From Homarus americanus (taxonomy: Eukaryota > Arthropoda > Malacostraca > Decapoda > Nephropidae), in assembly GCF_018991925.1 (NCBI RefSeq), contig NW_024756438.1, positions 1,019,501 to 1,083,500 on the forward strand: a DNA stretch of 64,000 nucleotides, written 5' to 3'. A program made the position numbers and the translations under genes. The notes under the pieces are model-generated. The model did no database searches and was not told the DNA's origin. It worked only from the letters and a program-made list of their open reading frames with translations. Below are positions 38,001 to 50,100 of the stretch, piece by piece. The first letter of the stretch is position 1. The number at the start of each line of letters is the position of its first letter.

Positions 38001-39248
38001 TAACACACACATCAGAACACAGGTACAGTGTAAACACAGTATATTAAGTTACTGTACACCAATACTCACATATTTACTGAATGCTCTGTTTTTACTCCAA
38101 TTCTCTGTAACAGTGTGGAAGGTGACAGGCACAGTAGAAGGCTGAAGCTGAAGCAAAGCCTGAAGTGTCGTGTAAAAGCCTTCTCGTGCTCTTGGCCTAT
38201 TTGACATTAACCCGCTCACCAGCCGAAAAACAATATACGAAATATCACCAGGCAGCTCACCCTCCTGTAAAAGAAATTAAAATATTGACAAAAAACCAGG
38301 ATATATGGTAAACAAAACCGGGTCCGACTAATTACCCAAATGTAGCCGCAATGAAGTCAAATAATGGTCCCACATGAATAAATCGGACTGCCAATCACTT
38401 CTCGACTAGTATTTGATGGTCACAAAAAACTGGTAAACTTAATTTAATCTGAGTTAATAGATCGAGTGCATGTACCTAACCTAACCTAACCTAACTCAGA
38501 TTAAATTAAGTTTTCCAATTTTTGTGACTTTATGACACCAAATAATAATCGAGAAGTGATTCACAGCCCGATTTACGCTTGTAGGACCATCATTTTACTT
38601 CATTGCGGCTACATTTGGGTAATTAGTCGGACCGAACAAAACCTGTTGTTGGATCTAGCACAGTTTTCTTTTATGATGTTTCCCTCACAAATGACTAAAC
38701 CTACCTAACCTAACTGCCCCCAGGGCACATAAAAATCATTTGTGAGGGAAACGTCAGAGAAAAAAGTGTCTGAGAATTAAAACTAATTATTACAAAAATA
38801 ACCAGGTGTAGTACCTGGAGGATACCTGTCATGTTTGGTAGAGGTCACACTTGATAACACTGTTGGGGCCAAGCAGGACTCCCACCCCATGACACTACAG
38901 TGACCGTTGCCTCTGTACAGCCAAGTGATTCAAGAGAACCCTCCCTTAAATTCAGCATTAGTTATACTCGCCTGTAAATTTAAAAATGGGAACAGATATA
39001 ATATAAATATATTAACGTACTAATGTCTGTAAGACAGATGAATCCTATTGAAACTTAATACAAACCAATCTTACATTGTGATTCTGAAGACGGGTATCCA
39101 CATGTTTCAAGATTACAATAGAAGCGGTTGCTTGTTTCTGCATATCTTCACCCACTAAATTTCCAAATGAATCACGGACATAGACAGGGAGTTCAAATGT
39201 TGGTTTGCCCGCCTTGTGGTCCACCGTGAGGCGGGTAGCGAGGGCCAT
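26037..39248 (-). CDS. MYBBP1A: Myb-binding protein 1A / Pol5-type nucleolar protein, 19 coding exons, 1169 aa
   Basis: Nucleolar HEAT-like protein; the family acts in rRNA transcription and processing and as a transcription co-regulator. Coding exons in transcript order: 39248-39075, 38264-38070, 36846-36667, 36160-35966, 35408-35232, 34167-33995, 33457-33298, 33197-33004, 32698-32488, 32184-31937, 31487-31232, 29663-29500, 29326-29189, 28879-28770, 28537-28390, 28026-27789, 27512-27429, 26995-26838, 26343-26037. All are GT-AG and join in phase. Diagnostic stretches: HWVEVVTELLISLLAHEK followed by an ALTLITDVLDPSKTSE segment, then an acidic run of Asp/Glu (about residues 660-710), then IPEEELNKLDKRLGALFSEY, the conserved block after the acidic region. 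The last 100 residues are Lys-rich, as expected for nucleolar targeting. Length is close to the vertebrate protein (about 1330 aa). It is divergent from the cofilin ORF, about 2.1 kb away. Several introns carry transposon relics. Confidence 0.9.
29735..30575. mobile_element. Non-autonomous Tigger/pogo-like DNA transposon, 841 bp
   Basis: Both ends carry the inverted repeat CAGTGGTCCCTCGGTTAACG and are flanked by TA (29733-29734 and 30576-30577). CTCGGTTAACGAG-type words repeat inside both ends. TA duplication and a CAGTGG terminus fit the Tc1/mariner-pogo (Tigger) group. No transposase frame is visible, so it is a deletion derivative. It lies in the MYBBP1A intron between 31232 and 29663. Confidence 0.8.
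30366..30386 (+). repeat. (CAT)n microsatellite
   Basis: About seven CAT units inside the Tigger-like element. Confidence 0.85.
30640..30732. mobile_element. piggyBac-type miniature element, 93 bp
   Basis: Flanked on both sides by TTAA (30636-30639, 30733-30736). The ends are CCCTCTAAAGGGCAG and, complemented, CCCCTAAGAGGGCAG. The TTAA target duplication and CCC termini are the piggyBac pattern. No coding capacity. It sits 64 bp from the Tigger-like element in the same intron. Confidence 0.6.
33757..33830. repeat. Dispersed repeat copy in a MYBBP1A intron
   Basis: GGTGTCCCTGTAGTGAAGGAG is the complement, with mismatches, of the CCCTTCATTACAGGGACACC stretch at about 12149-12173. The adjoining ATTTTATTCAG words are shared too. 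Family not identified. Confidence 0.4.
34219..34683. mobile_element. Tigger/pogo-like miniature element, 465 bp
   Basis: Starts CAGGGGCCCCCC and ends GTGTGCCCCCTG, flanked by TA at 34217-34218 and 34684-34685. Subterminal ATTCATGGGGGTTAGGTTC and CGAATAACCAAATCTG resemble subterminal DNA of Tigger elements. It contains a TG/CA microsatellite at about 34456-34500 and no transposase. It lies in the MYBBP1A intron between 35232 and 34167 and differs from the element at 29735. Confidence 0.7.
34976..35002. repeat. (GA)n microsatellite
   Basis: About 13 GA units after a short A run. Confidence 0.9.
37150..37945 (-). pseudogene. 5'-truncated CR1-like LINE with reverse-transcriptase C-terminus
   Basis: On the - strand the peptide passes through KCSVLNIGRTN, CERDLGVLVS, NKANRVLGFISRSV and LYLALVRPQF, then after one frameshift (about 37610-37650) through LELVQRRMAKMIPGLRNL, RVRGDMIEVFKWVKG and NRVVDEWNKLS. 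These are the palm-thumb and C-terminal motifs of CR1-clade reverse transcriptases. The 3' end carries the decapod-type tail seen on the + strand as ACATAAGAACATAAGGAG. Endonuclease and most of the polymerase are missing. It lies in MYBBP1A intron 2, same orientation as the gene. Confidence 0.9.
38320..38634. mobile_element. Foldback element with long arms, CCTAA loop and 9-bp target duplication
   Basis: GGTCCGACTAATTACCC at 38321-38337 pairs with GGGTAATTAGTCGGACC at 38617-38633. Pairing continues with mismatches up to CTTAATTTAATCTGAGTTA / TAACTCAGATTAAATTAAG, so each arm is about 135-140 bp. The loop contains CCTAACCTAACCTAACC. AACAAAACC flanks both sides (38311-38319 and 38635-38643). Long arms with a 9-bp duplication fit a Mutator-like or other foldback element. 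Located in MYBBP1A intron 1. Confidence 0.8.
38659..38773. mobile_element. Second short foldback element beside the first
   Basis: GATGTTTCCCTCACAAATGA at 38675-38694 pairs with TCATTTGTGAGGGAAACGTC at 38736-38755. Weaker pairing extends outward (CAGTTTTCTTTT against AAAAAAGTGTCTG). The loop holds CCTACCTAACCTAACT. No coding capacity. Confidence 0.65.
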
Positions 39249-41384
39249 GCTGCTACACTCACTCACTCTTGTTTACAGCAGGAACATGTGAGCCCTGCCG
39301 TCTGCCGGGCCTAGGCGAGTAACTATATACAGTCAGTTAGTTATAAAATATGACGACAATAATAAAGTATTTCAAAATTATCTATTTTATTTCATCACGG
39401 TATATAATCAGGAAAGATTCAGGGCTGTATAAAAGAATATAACATCCAGGGACTTGGGAGCTACTTCCTATGAACATACAGGGATCGACTCTCTAAAGGA
39501 CACCATCATGATCATACTGTACTGATAAATTGACTTGGAGAATTCTAAATAAAGACCTCAGGTTCATGTGTCCGTTTCTAAAATATTAATTTTCACTAAA
39601 TCGAGCGATCTAGCAGCTACAGAACACACATTTAGAGTTTTGTAAGACGATATGACACCTTAATCAATTGTAGTTGCCCAGTCGTCTCTCGAAGATAAGA
39701 CGTTTGGAGTTACAATACACTTAACGTCAGAAAATGTTAATAACACAACATTGATTGAATTACATATAACATGGATATTAACTGTTTCTACTGGTAGGTG
39801 TGTCGCAGCCTTGGGGCCGTAATGAATCAAATAAAAACTTTAGCGTAAAAGCTGGCGCCAGAAATAATCTTTAACTATTTGTATAATAATGAAAATCACA
39901 TTAATGTTAATTTAGTTTGTGATCTCTTAAGGCATCTGTGTACATAATGTATTGTGAAAAAATAGCGTTCTTATAATAACATAATATTGCTCAAGTAATA
40001 TTGAAGTTATCGCAAATTAATTTTGACTCCAAAACCCTCATTGGTCTAGTTTTTCAGAGAATCATAGAATAAACCATATTTTTTGGTAATATGATGTAGA
40101 AGACTTTGGTCTCTTAAATCTTTAGCATACTATATTTCATAAATTGGATAAACTGGAATTAGTAGATGATTTACTAACCGGAAAAAGGCATTATTTGGCT
40201 TTCAATATTTTTTTTATTCAATATTTGTATACAAAATAAAATGTTCTATTCCTTTCCTGTCCAAATAGAATTTATTTGAAATTACAGTTTAAGTCGTTTG
40301 TCATGATGGAAGAAGACAGTTTAGGCCGGTAGGTGCTGGCAGCAGGAAGGAGTGTTGCCTGGGGTGAGGACGTAAACACTGTGAGTCACCAACACCATCT
40401 ACACTTCTCATTTCCACCGGTAACTCTATTTTAATAATTACTGACATTTCAAGAACGTTATTGCTCAAGGAAATTACTTCAAAGTGGCTGATAATTAGTG
40501 ATTTTAATCAATCGTGTTCGTGCTTGAAACACAAGACAAGTGTCAGTACTGTACACACCTTTTTCAATAAAGTTATGTTATACTAAAGGCAGCATTGTTT
40601 TAAGCTTCATATATTTTTATGAAATCCATTTAAATGACTTATCATTTTAAAGAGATTTTGAAATTTATGGTGTCATTCATAGTGCTGTACAGTATTGGGG
40701 TAAACTTGTAGAGTGGCCAATGCTTCATTGTAAGAATTTTATTAAACTTATCCGAATACGATTGCTACTGTTTGTATTGGTGGCCACAACTGTTAATCAT
40801 GGAGAAATTGGTTAATTGAAAATGTTATGAATAATTCACCCTTATTTATGCATTATATTAAACATTCTCATTTCACGATATATCCAATGGAAAATAATAA
40901 TAAACATTTACACAAATTAGCAAACTGTTACATCATCAATTGTCTGCACACTTGATGCTAAATTTAAGCCCAACAGCAAGTAATCCTTTGGTCTTCTGAT
41001 GAAATAAGAAAATTCAGTTAACATTTATGGCCACCCTGCAGTAAATGAGAAAAGGTTTGAAGTGCAACTATACAGGAAAGAGGAACACTTGAATAATAAT
41101 TACTGTACTGTATAAGTATAAAATTATTCCTAATTTTTAAAACTTTTCTCTTTTTAAGGATCTAAATGGTGATGGTAGACTAGAGTCGAGTTAACAGGAC
41201 TTGTAAGATCATAAAGCAAGTAGGTGAAGACACAAATTTGAAAAACCACCTTTACTACGTCTGGAAAGCGAGTGATTTTCCAATTATCAAGACTCGACAG
41301 ATAGAGACCTGCACATTGGATAGACAAGGAAGTTATTCTGTGCGATAAATCTTCTGAATTCTTTCCAGTGTTTGATAAGCTATA
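39249..41384. other. Divergent intergenic region between MYBBP1A and the cofilin ORF
   Basis: No coding sequence. It should hold the promoters of both genes. A possible untranslated exon ends at a donor near 40420 (CACCG before GTAACT), and a possible acceptor lies at about 41158 (TTTTCTCTTTTTAAG), which together could splice the cofilin 5' UTR. No TATA box could be assigned safely. Confidence 0.4.
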
Positions 41385-41828
41385 ATGGCATCTGGTGTAA
41401 ACGTAGCAGATGGGGTCCAACAGGCTTATGCCAAGATCAAAACTGGGATGAAATATAGGTTTCTCATTTTCTACATAAAGGATGACAAGGAAATTGATGT
41501 GGAGAAGTTTGGTGAGAGAGAGGCTCAATATGACGACTTTCTAAACTATCTTGCTAGCTTGGGTCCAGATAAATGCCGTTATGGTCTTTATGATTTTGAG
41601 TATGAGCACACTTTCCAGGGAACATCAAATACTAAAATGAACAAATTGGTCCTGATGTCTTGGTGCCCTGACACTGCCAAAATTAAGACAAAGATGCTTT
41701 ATTCTACCAGCTTTAATTATCTCAAGCAGGCTCTAGAAGGCATTGGTAAATGTATCCAGGCTACAGATATGTCCGAAGCATCTTATGAAAGTGTGCTGGA
41801 GAAATGTAGTGCTTCAGACCGATCTTAA
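41385..41828 (+). CDS. ADF/cofilin (twinstar-like), 147 aa, single coding exon
   Basis: Actin-depolymerising factor that binds and severs ADP-actin filaments in the cytoplasm. One ADF-homology domain fills the protein. MASG keeps Ser3, the inhibitory phosphorylation site of cofilins. FLIFYIKDDKEIDVE, CRYGLYDFEYEHTFQGT, LMSWCPDTAKIKTKMLYS and IQATDMSEASYESV match the insect cofilin layout, including the actin-binding long helix. The Lys-rich nuclear-localisation patch of many cofilins is weak here (KTGMKYR). The ORF is uninterrupted from ATG to TAA, whereas animal cofilin genes usually have an intron near the start codon. It could be the main gene with an untranslated first exon, or a retrocopy. 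Confidence 0.93.
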   Translation: MASGVNVADGVQQAYAKIKTGMKYRFLIFYIKDDKEIDVEKFGEREAQYDDFLNYLASLGPDKCRYGLYDFEYEHTFQGTSNTKMNKLVLMSWCPDTAKIKTKMLYSTSFNYLKQALEGIGKCIQATDMSEASYESVLEKCSASDRS

Positions 41829-44178
41829 GTTTGTCATGGGATGCCCTTTTAGAATTCATGTTTCAACAATCACATCACTAATGGAATGCTGAAACCGTGG
41901 CCAACCCCACAGCATGATGAGGGTAACTCTGAGCACCACTTGCACATTCTTCTTGCATTACTTTTCTTGGCTTTTCCACACCTGATATTAAGCTCTTTGG
42001 TTAGCATCAGGGTGACTCGCTTTATTCTTATGTTTGTTGTTTTTATTTAAACTTGATTGTTTAATACGTTGGTGGACCATAACAGTTGTTCACCTCAAGC
42101 TTTGGGATACTGTATATGGGCAACTGCTTTTGTTTTGTCCATATTAAAAAAAAAAGCATAAATATATTCTGCATAACCAAATGTGCATATGAATCCCATC
42201 TTGTACCATCCAGTCTGCTACTGTAAAAAAATGATTGTTTTCATTGTTACATTGGTTCTTGGTGGCAATCAATCAGCACACAGTTTCTGGCTCAAATTAA
42301 GCTTGACCTCGCATGTTATTCTCTGGTCCGGTGTTATTAGAATTTATAACCTTACTGTTTAGTGGCATACCAGTGTTATTCAGCTTGTTGAGTTGGCCCA
42401 AAGAAGTTAAATAATTTATGAGGATCTTATCTCTCTACTATATGCCATATTGACATGAATGCATCAACCACCACTAGTTTTCATTGATCATAATAATGGG
42501 ATTAATTTCATAAGTATTCCTTGACTGGTTTATTCTTTTTTACTTTGCAATATTTTTCTAGTACAGTACATGGACTGTTACTATTATGGAAATAAATCTT
42601 GCTGGGATTATTTTATATGGTCATATGGAAGGATGATTTTCAACATGTCAGCTGATATATTTCATTTATAATCATTCCATTTGTTAAGTTCTTTAAGGAT
42701 AATCTTGGTATAAATAATTCTTCAACTTGTCTAATATATATAAATATATACGTACTGTATACAGTTAATCATTCCATACGTAAAGTTGTCTATTGATACA
42801 TTCACTTAACATCATTCCTTATTTTCATATAGTGGGTATTGCAGTAAAATGTACATAATACTTGTATCACATACATTCCATAACTTTAGGAAATAAAAGA
42901 TAGGTAAACCCATGTATAAAATGTGTGCAGTCATAATGGCAAAATCAACACAAAACAATGTGGACTAATTTTACAGGTACAGTATGTGCTCTTGTGATTG
43001 GTATGAAAATGTGTTATGGTAGCTACAGGTTTGTTGGCATTCCTCATTGTAGCAGCTAAAATATTATACCAAAACTGTGATAGGATTTTTGCCAACATTC
43101 CTCACTGTAACTGCTAAAGATGTTTTACAAATGTTTACTGTAATACTTACATGAATTATCTAGTTTCAGGATTTAAGGAAATAAGTTTTATTATAGATTT
43201 TTGTGTGCACATATATTTTGGCACTTCACATCAGTGTGGACAGTATTTGAAGATTTGGAAGGAATAAAAAGTTGATTGCCTCTACTGCATTTTGTTTCTT
43301 CCTTTTCTGAGGGAAAGTGAAGACAAAGAAGTATGGAGAGGAATAAGTTATAATTCTCCAAGTCAGCTGATCTTATTTTTTTATCATGTTCATTAAATTC
43401 AGCTTAAATTAATGCTCTGGGGTCACTCCATAAGTTAGGCTGGTTAATTACTTAATTCTCTTCTGCCAGGTAGTGTATAGATATACAGTAGGCTGTGATG
43501 GGTGACTGTGACAGACTATTGTTCCGTCATAATCTTGGTGAAATATTGAACATTAGTCCTGTGGTTTAGAACTTATAATGGAAGTTAGTTTTACTGTTTG
43601 TGAGAGCAATGAGTCCTGGTTAGGTTTAGATAATTATCCCTGGTCAGGCACAAATAGTCGCTCTCCTAGTTTTATGACCTACCAGTTTACTTACTTATTT
43701 CATTATTCCCAAACATTCATGATGTTATTAAGTCTACAAATACTGTAACCTTTCAGTAAGATACTAATCTGCAATCTCCATACAGTATAACTTACTCCTC
43801 ACTCACATGAAGATAAATGACTCATCGCTCACACAAACATAGTCACCCAGCCAGTTGCCTGATAATCCAATTTTTTCTCATTTACTATCATGTAATATGT
43901 GGAAAATTACATATAAGGAAATTACTCTGTATTTTTAATTGTCATATATCGTAGTATAGTTCTGTACTAATGATGTACAGTACAAGGAATGTCATTGAAA
44001 GATGAGTGGAGATGTGGATTGATGGTATCACAATATATTAACAAATTACTGCACAGTATATCTTTCCAAAAAATTGGGATAAAGATATGATCACATTCTT
44101 TGGCACATAAACCTTTCTTACCCAATTTGATGTAAGTTAGTATAGAGCTTGCAAAACCATTATATTTTAATTATATTT
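41829..44178. other. Convergent intergenic region, cofilin 3' UTR and beyond
   Basis: No ORF of interest. Perfect AATAAA hexamers at 42591-42596, 42892-42897 and 43263-43268 could give a cofilin transcript with a long or variable 3' UTR. The rest is AT-rich sequence without recognised features. Confidence 0.45.
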
Positions 44179-47100
44179 TCATTCAACCAAATACACTACA
44201 CAAACTGAATCTGAATTCAAATCAGAATGTGAATCTGCTACAACACTAAGATCCAACTGAGACGGCAGAGTACCTGGAGAACTGGAGTCCTGGCCAGACT
44301 CGAGAACTTGCACGGCATAGGCAGCTTCTGAAGTTAAGTCTTCAGACTGTAAAGATTGTGGCATGGGGCACGTCTCTACACTAAGGGACTCCAGTCCACC
44401 CTGTTGACTACAAGACACTATTTCCTGCTGAGTCAAATATAATGTTGTTAGGTCTTCCTTGGAAACAGCTTCAGAGTCTGTCCATACAAGATCATGTCCT
44501 CCACTTGAGGCTTCTTTAAGATGTAATGCTGAATTCTGCTGACACTGCTGTCCTTTTTTCTTGTGAGGAGGCCTTCCTACCCGGTGGTGGCTCAGTAAAT
44601 CACTGATATATGGAGTGAGGCCCGGTGGTATGGGGATACCCGAGGGCTCAACTTTAGGTACAGTAGTAAACCCGTGTGTGACGTGATGTGCTCGTACCTG
44701 ATGGGAACAAAGAATACTGTCAAACTTATGGGACATAAAGCTCGAACACAGGCCTCTTTTTTTTCTTTAATGGAAAAAAATACACTCATTACACTCTAAA
44801 CAATTTCATTAAGAAAACAGTAACACATCAAGGTGTCTAACAACAAAATATTTGAAAAGGGATACAAGGTTTGTACCTCACCCTCAGCCTGACAATATTT
44901 GCACTTTCAAAGCTTTTGTATTGCCTTGTTTTTACACCTAAAGCCTAATGTACTCAAGTAATAAGGAAGCACTCCTAAAAAAACTGACTTCTATGGGCAA
45001 TGATGGAGAACAGAGTGAAGGTATCTGTGAGAATACTAATGTAAATTGTGTAGCCCAGTTTGTATTATTTGCCTTTCTTTGTGTAACAGGATTATAGAAA
45101 TATAATATACTGTAGATAACAAAAAAAATATTTTAAAAGCATTCTGACTACAATTAAAAGTGCCTGGCAAATAACTAGTAATAAATGAAGTGTGAATACA
45201 AACACAGAATAATTTCATCAATGGGAAACAGGAGGCCATTGGGAATGTTATTTTCCTTCAACAAATGTAAATCTTTCATTATGCAACTTTCAATTGTGCT
45301 CAATGTTTAACATTCAACAACTCATGAAACAACGATAAACATCAATACAGTACTATACATGGTAAAATTAGTCAGTCGGTAAACTCAAGATGGAAGTACA
45401 CCTAAATAATTTATACAACTTACCTCACTTTGCCCAATACCAGTGAAGTTACAGTAACCACATTTGTAAGGTTTATATCCATAGTGACTGTAGAGGTGTC
45501 TTCGTATAGTTGAGGTATGCTTCTGCAAAATCTTGAGGCAAATTGGACACTGGAAGGGTGACTGCCTCTGCAGTGAGCTGACCATAACCTCAGATGAACT
45601 ACTAGCAGAAGTGGTTGGGTTATATATGGGTGTCTTTGGCTTCTTTATAGATGAACTCAGTTTCTCCATGGTACTGTTGCTTGAAAATGTTGATGTGTTT
45701 GTTATTGAAGTCTGTGAATTACTAGCTGTACTTAAACCAATAGATTCACTGCCTAAAGACTGAAAACTATTGTCCTTTTCACCTTCAGTTTCTGGTACTG
45801 TGCTGTCATTCTTGTTACTTAAATTAACAGCAGCATTCTCTGGTGAGAGCTTCAGTATCATACACGGGCTGCTAGGATGACAAAAAGTATTATGAACTCG
45901 TATTTTACTCTTTTCAATGGACCTATATGAACAGTATCCACACTGAAAAGGCTTGATATTGAAATGCTTTTTTGCATGCTTATAAAATGCTCGATATGTT
46001 GTAGTTGTACCACATTCACGGCACTTTACTCGCCCACCTTTCTTCTCTTTCATCATGAGCCTAACTTTTTCCGAACAAAAATAATCATTATTGCTGTAGT
46101 CCAGACCAAGAAGGTCACGTGTCATAACTCCCGGTGTGGCAGAGATGTGGTTACTGAGGCGCTGTACACGTGAGTCTGTGAGAAAGGCAATATGAGTATA
46201 AAGATTATTCTCTAATCCCTCAGTGGGGACAGTTACCAGTGATGCAGTCTGATGATGATTTGTTTGATTTCCACACTCATCAACCTTTGAAGATTTCTCA
46301 GATATGTTTTTTATCTTGGAACACTTGGCTGCCTTAACCGCATCACTACCACTTTTTAATAACCCTGCAGACATACAACTGGTGGTCATAGAATGTGATG
46401 AATTTTGTTTGTTGCTATCAGAATACTTCTGTGCAGACTCTTCTACTTCATTAGACACTGAGCAATGTGTAATTTTCTCTAATCTCAAATTGTCTCCATC
46501 TGTAGCAAATAAATCAATAATAACAGTCTTCTCACTTATATCACTAATTTCAGATACACTGAGATTAACACTGCAGCGTGTGTCTTCACTCTTACAGTGA
46601 TAAGAAGTCAATATATTACTCTCCGGTTGTAATCTTACTTCCTTGTCACAAGTTTGTATTTTGTTATCTCTTAAAACAGTCTTTGTTTTCATAATTCCTA
46701 ACTGAGTTTCTTGGCTGAGCTTAAAAGTTTTAAGTTTAACAGGTAAGTTGCCTTGAAATAAAGGTGTTTGTTTGAATATCTGTGCTTCACCTCTGTGTAG
46801 CTGCTGATCACTCTGCTCTTCATAACAAAATGTATTTAGTGAAGATCCAAAGTTAATTGTTTCACCAGTTTTTCCTTTCATAACCTCATCACTAACTCTT
46901 GGGGGGATATGAGTTTCAGGAATCTCCTCCAAATTGCTCATAAAGACATTTTCATTTCGGTTTGCTGTTGGTACATTTCTTATTTGGTATGACGATCCTC
47001 CTGCAGTTACTGTTATGTTGTGAGGTGGGCATGTCATCTGAAGCTCTCCTATAGGCTTCAAATTCTTCTTAGGTGAACTTCTAGGACTGGGTTTCCCTGA

Positions 47101-50100
47101 CATCTCATTCCTACGCTGTTTTTTGTCTTGATCCTCACACAATGAAAGTTTCTCTCTGGCTTTAATACCAACACTGTTTTCAGTTCCTGTTAAGGCTGGT
47201 GGTACATTAATTCCAACTGAGGATTCATTTTCCTTTATCTTTTTATTAAATCTTGAATCATTGGACGTTCTAGATGAGAAGTCTTCCACCTGTGATAAAG
47301 TAAATTTTTTGTCTAATTTTACTCTTGATTGTAGAGACAAAGAACAAGTACTTGTAGTGAGGGAGCCGAGTTCTTCTTCCCCTTCATCATTGCCGCTCAT
47401 CCACTCACACTTCTTATTTTTTCTTGATGAATAGCGATAAGGAGCCTTGAAGTCCTTGTCATTTTCGATAACAGCTTCCTTACCCTGAAATATAAGGCAT
47501 TTCATTATCATCAATAACATTTTATGGCTATTTTCCACACTCCACCACAAACCCAGATGGAAAATCAGACTTCCCCTTTCAAAAAAGAAAGTCTAATTGA
47601 GGAAAGAGACACAGTTGGAAAGTGCAGCAATAAAGACTGAGTGTTTCTGTGAGTGCTGTGGAGGTTATGAATGTTGTTTTTGATCATCACTGTTATATAT
47701 TTTTAAATTGATGGACAGTATACTCTGCAAACACCTTCAAATACATTGAACTAATACTTTACCTTATGAACTTTTGAACAATGGTTACGAACAACATAGA
47801 CCTCTCTAGCATGGAAGTCACAGTAACCACATTTAAACGGCTTGTCACCTTTATGGAGTCGTAGATGACGGTTGTATGAGGAGTTATAGTTACAGGTGTA
47901 GTCACAGTGAGGACACCTGTACTGACGCTTCTGCAACAAATAAAATCAAAGAAACTAATAATAGGAAACTGTAGTATAATGTTTATGACAATACAATATA
48001 CTGTATGATCTAGTACATCCCTGGTCGATCAAAACAAAGACGCTACAATTATCTGGTAACCGGCTTGTGCACTTACACACATGGGAAGCACATTAGGTGA
48101 ACAGTACTTTCCTAAACTAAACTTTTTGTGAATAAAACAGGTAACTGAACTTTCCAGGTAACAGGTAACATGACCTTTAAATAAGAATTAATAACCTTTA
48201 GAAGAACTTACCCATTTTCCTTGTTTTTTAGGTTGGCGGACTCCATACTTGGCTGTAACCAATGTTAAATAGGGTTTCACATCCTCCACTAATGCATTAC
48301 TTCCATTCTTTTCCAGCAAGACCTGTACTCAAGAGCCCAAGAAACATTATTAAGCAAAGAGGGATAGAAGGCAGATTACACAATAACATATACTGTATCA
48401 TAGGAATTGGGCGATTAAGTTAAGAAGGTGTACAAAACAAATGAGTCAGCTGCACCACTCCATTCTAACAATCAATTCAATCAACCTTTTGCTCCCATCA
48501 TTGATTACCCAAGTTTAGTCTCATTTTTAAGAACATAATCCTGTTTCCTGTAGCAAGAATTTCAACATGTACACAATATTAAAAGTACTATACACCATAA
48601 ATATTCTTAAATTACTGTGCTATGGTTCTGCCTGTGTACTGGGGAAACACGAGACAAAATAACTTTATTACCTCCATAACCCAGACCTCTGATAATGACC
48701 AATAACTATAGACAGCAGCTTCACTATGTTTCATATGTTTTTCTTTATGTAAAACAGTGTTAAATATACTTACAGTTTGCGATTGTGGTATCTCTGTGGG
48801 ATGTCTGCGCTGATAGTGACTCTTAATTTGGGCTGGTAAAGATGTGGTAAAAGGGCAGAGAACACAGCGTTGCTTTTCTCTGCTGTGGTGACTAATGTGT
48901 TTCTTGAGGTTAGCGAGTGTCTGGTGAGTAATGGTACAGTAGACTGATTTTTTTTAATACTTGTGATAGCATAAAATTCCCTTAATTCTGTTTGTCTTTT
49001 CTTACACTAATGTATATTCATTCACATTTATTCAGAGTACAGTATAGTCATTCATATACTGTACAATGTATATATAATTTATTCACATCTATTTACAGTA
49101 TATCCACTTATATGGGGTGACAGTACATGGTGTGTGATACAATAGAACAGAAACAAACTTAAGTTAAAGAAGTTACAACATATCATCATCCTGACCTTGA
49201 GACCTCTTCCACACACTGGACATATCATACTGCCAGTCTGAAGTTTGTCATCCTCATCATAATCCTCACCACTTCCTCCCTCATCATCTATCATGGGTAT
49301 CATGGCCAGACCTGGTTATATATGAGGATTCTTATTATTCTGTGTCCATGAATCATGTCTATTAGTAAGCCAAATAAGAAGAAAAAGATATATAAAAATT
49401 CATAAGAATAAAATAACAAAAACCAAAAGAAAATACAAGACAAAATTCAAATTCATTTAGCTTAAGCTGCTTTATCTTCTTCCTTCCATCCTTCCCTCCC
49501 TTCACAGAACCACAGATATTACAGGGTTTAAGAACTAAATTTACTCTGAGAAATAGCTTTACAAGTCCCCTTAAAATATTATACCACAGTAAACAGTCAC
49601 ACCTGGTTGGTCGTTTTCAGCCAGCAGGCGAGGAATGTCGATGATGTTGTAGTTTGAGGTACCGTGTTTATTTCGAATGTGGTGACGAAGTTGGTTGTAG
49701 TCCTGGCCGAGAAACACACAGTATCCACAGTGCAGGGGAAAGAAGGACCTGTGAGCGTTACGTATGTGCTGAAAATGTAAAAATTCTTATTCAGTTTCAC
49801 ATGCAAGGAATCACTAAATTTACAGCATTACATTATAAAAGTAGACCCTAATTTACAAAGCAGCACTATACATTTTCCAACTCTAAGCCAGAGATAATTT
49901 TGAATAAGTTATGAATAAATCTAAAAGGATAAAATGGTTCCTTAGGAGGAGTTACAAACAGCCTGTATCTTTTCCATGTGTTATCACTATTGAACTTCCC
50001 AAAGGACAACCAGAAATCCTCCTCAGATTCTATACAAACTGAGACTAACTAGTAGCCCCATCTGACACAGACTGAGAATCACTCTATCTTTATTCTCAGG

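Noticed and set aside
41154..41528. - strand frame of 124 codons overlapping the cofilin start
   Set aside because: No domain, and it is antisense to a well-supported gene.
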